NCBI GenBank assembly: GCA_002449335.1
Contig: DKDL01000130.1
Location: 1 to 6,239, forward strand
Length of the DNA: 6,239 nt
Source: Succinatimonas sp. UBA6849
GTDB taxonomy: Bacteria; Pseudomonadota; Gammaproteobacteria; Enterobacterales; Succinivibrionaceae
Reading direction: 5' to 3'
How positions within the stretch are numbered: the first letter of the stretch is position 1; every line of letters starts with the position of its first letter. The notes beneath the pieces are model-generated. The model did no database searches, had not been told where the DNA came from, and saw nothing but the letters and a program-made list of their open reading frames with translations. Of the stretch, positions 5,839 through 6,239 are shown one piece after another. Both the position numbers and the translations under genes were made by a program.

Positions 5839-5915
5839 GCGTCCTTAGCTCAGTTGGATAGAGCAACAGCCTTCTAAGCTGTGGGTCAGAGGTTCGATTC
5901 CTCTAGGACGCGCCA
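5839..5915 (+). tRNA. tRNA-Arg (anticodon UCU)
   Basis: This is a complete 77-base cloverleaf. The acceptor arms GCGTCCT and AGGACGC pair, the D-stem is GCTC/GAGC, and the anticodon stem ACAGC/GCTGT holds the loop CTTCTAA with anticodon TCT, which reads AGA and AGG. The T-arm is AGAGG-TTCGATT-CCTCT, and the discriminator G is followed by an encoded CCA. It is the first gene of the tRNA operon, 29 bases before tRNA-His. E. coli argX at the equivalent place reads CCG codons, so the isoacceptor differs. Confidence 0.97.
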
Positions 5916-5944
5916 GTTCGAATTGATTTAACAATGTTTCCGAT

Positions 5945-6021
5945 GGTGGCTATAGCTCAGTTGGTAGAGTCCCGGATTGTGATTCCGGTTGTCAAGGGTT
6001 CGAGCCCCTTTAGCCACCCCA
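5945..6021 (+). tRNA. tRNA-His (anticodon GUG)
   Basis: This 77-base cloverleaf includes the histidine-specific extra G at position -1 (base 5945) facing C73 (6018). The acceptor arms are GTGGCTA/TAGCCAC, and the anticodon stem CCGGA/TCCGG holds the loop TTGTGAT with anticodon GTG. The T-arm is AAGGG/CCCTT and CCA is encoded. From memory it closely resembles E. coli hisR. It is the middle gene of the operon, 18 bases before tRNA-Leu. Confidence 0.98.
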
Positions 6022-6039
6022 TCTGAAACCTCTCAAAAT

Positions 6040-6123
6040 GCGGGAGTGGCGAAATTGGTAGACGCACCAGATTTAGGTTCTGGCGCCTTCGGTGTAAGGG
6101 TTCGAGTCCCTTCTCCCGCACCA
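6040..6123 (+). tRNA. tRNA-Leu (anticodon UAG)
   Basis: This is an 84-base class II tRNA with a long variable arm (CGCC-TTC-GGTG). The acceptor arms are GCGGGAG/CTCCCGC, and the anticodon stem CCAGA/TCTGG holds the loop TTTAGGT with anticodon TAG, which reads CUA and other CUN codons. The T-arm is AAGGG/CCCTT, the discriminator is A and CCA is encoded. It is the last tRNA in the window. No tRNA-Pro follows, unlike the E. coli argX-hisR-leuT-proM cluster. Confidence 0.97.
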
Positions 6124-6196
6124 CAAAATCAAAAAAATCTCCCCAAGTTTTTCACGTATTGTCTACTAGTTCAGATCTCTAAGTTTCATTTTGTGT

Positions 6197-6233
6197 AACC
6201 TCAATTCACAGCCTTGTCGCCGTGAGGTTTTCT
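6197..6233 (+). terminator. Possible terminator of the tRNA operon
   Basis: AACCTCA (6197-6203) and TGAGGTT (6223-6229) pair over 7 bp around a 19-base loop, followed by a short T-rich run (TTTTCTT). It lies about 73 bases past the last tRNA, with no gene between. The loop is long and the T-run interrupted, and the window ends here, so the call is tentative. Confidence 0.4.
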
Positions 6234-6239
6234 TGCATA

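Noticed and set aside
5681..6180. TCAGATCT recurring near 5681 and 6172 as possible flanking repeats around the tRNA genes (attachment sites or insertion)
   Set aside because: The match is only 8 bases, the flanks do not extend it, and similar CAGATCT strings occur elsewhere in the window (for example near 2251). No integrase is present.
5989..6198. A 69-codon open frame covering tRNA-His and tRNA-Leu
   Set aside because: Its translation, including GVAKLVDAPDLGSGAFGV, is a tRNA-Leu gene read as protein, a well-known false call. The tRNA structures explain the bases fully.

Overview
The window is AT-rich bacterial chromosomal DNA with ordinary housekeeping genes. It most likely comes from a gammaproteobacterium. 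The evidence is a tRNA-Arg/His/Leu cluster with encoded CCA ends that resembles the E. coli argX-hisR-leuT arrangement, together with a periplasmic PBP4-type DacB, FabV and FolD. Low GC, FabV as enoyl reductase and an AAA-ATPase-like/DUF1703 protein would fit a host-associated anaerobe such as a member of the Succinivibrionaceae. That family assignment is inference, since no 16S or marker search could be done.

Layout. (1) Bases 2-469, plus strand: the 3' part of an AAA-ATPase-like (DUF1703-type) gene that enters from the left edge and stops where the family's C-terminal PD-(D/E)XK nuclease domain would normally begin. (2) Bases 470-613: a convergent intergenic stretch with two AT-rich hairpins. 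(3) Bases 614-2113, minus: dacB, a periplasmic D-alanyl-D-alanine carboxypeptidase/endopeptidase with a signal peptide and complete SxxK, SxN and KTG motifs. (4) Bases 2114-2421: a divergent control region with a dacB -10 box and a dyad/direct-repeat element at its -35 position. (5) Bases 2422-3624, plus: fabV, the NADH-dependent enoyl-ACP reductase, followed by a strong terminator that appears to work in both directions. (6) Bases 3729-5551, minus: a two-gene operon, a TauE/SafE-type membrane permease followed by folD, overlapping by one base (TAATG). (7) Bases 5552-5838: a divergent control region with a near-consensus stable-RNA promoter, phased A-tracts and a leader hairpin. (8) Bases 5839-6123, plus: tRNA-Arg(UCU), tRNA-His(GUG) and tRNA-Leu(UAG), with a possible terminator at the right edge.

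The genes do not form one pathway. They cover cell-wall remodelling (dacB), fatty-acid elongation (fabV), one-carbon/folate metabolism (folD) and translation (tRNAs). I found no CRISPR array, insertion sequence, phage gene, toxin-antitoxin pair or convincing new system. The items most worth a second look are the DUF1703-type protein that lacks its nuclease domain, the dyad at the dacB promoter, and the coupling of a TauE/SafE permease to folD.
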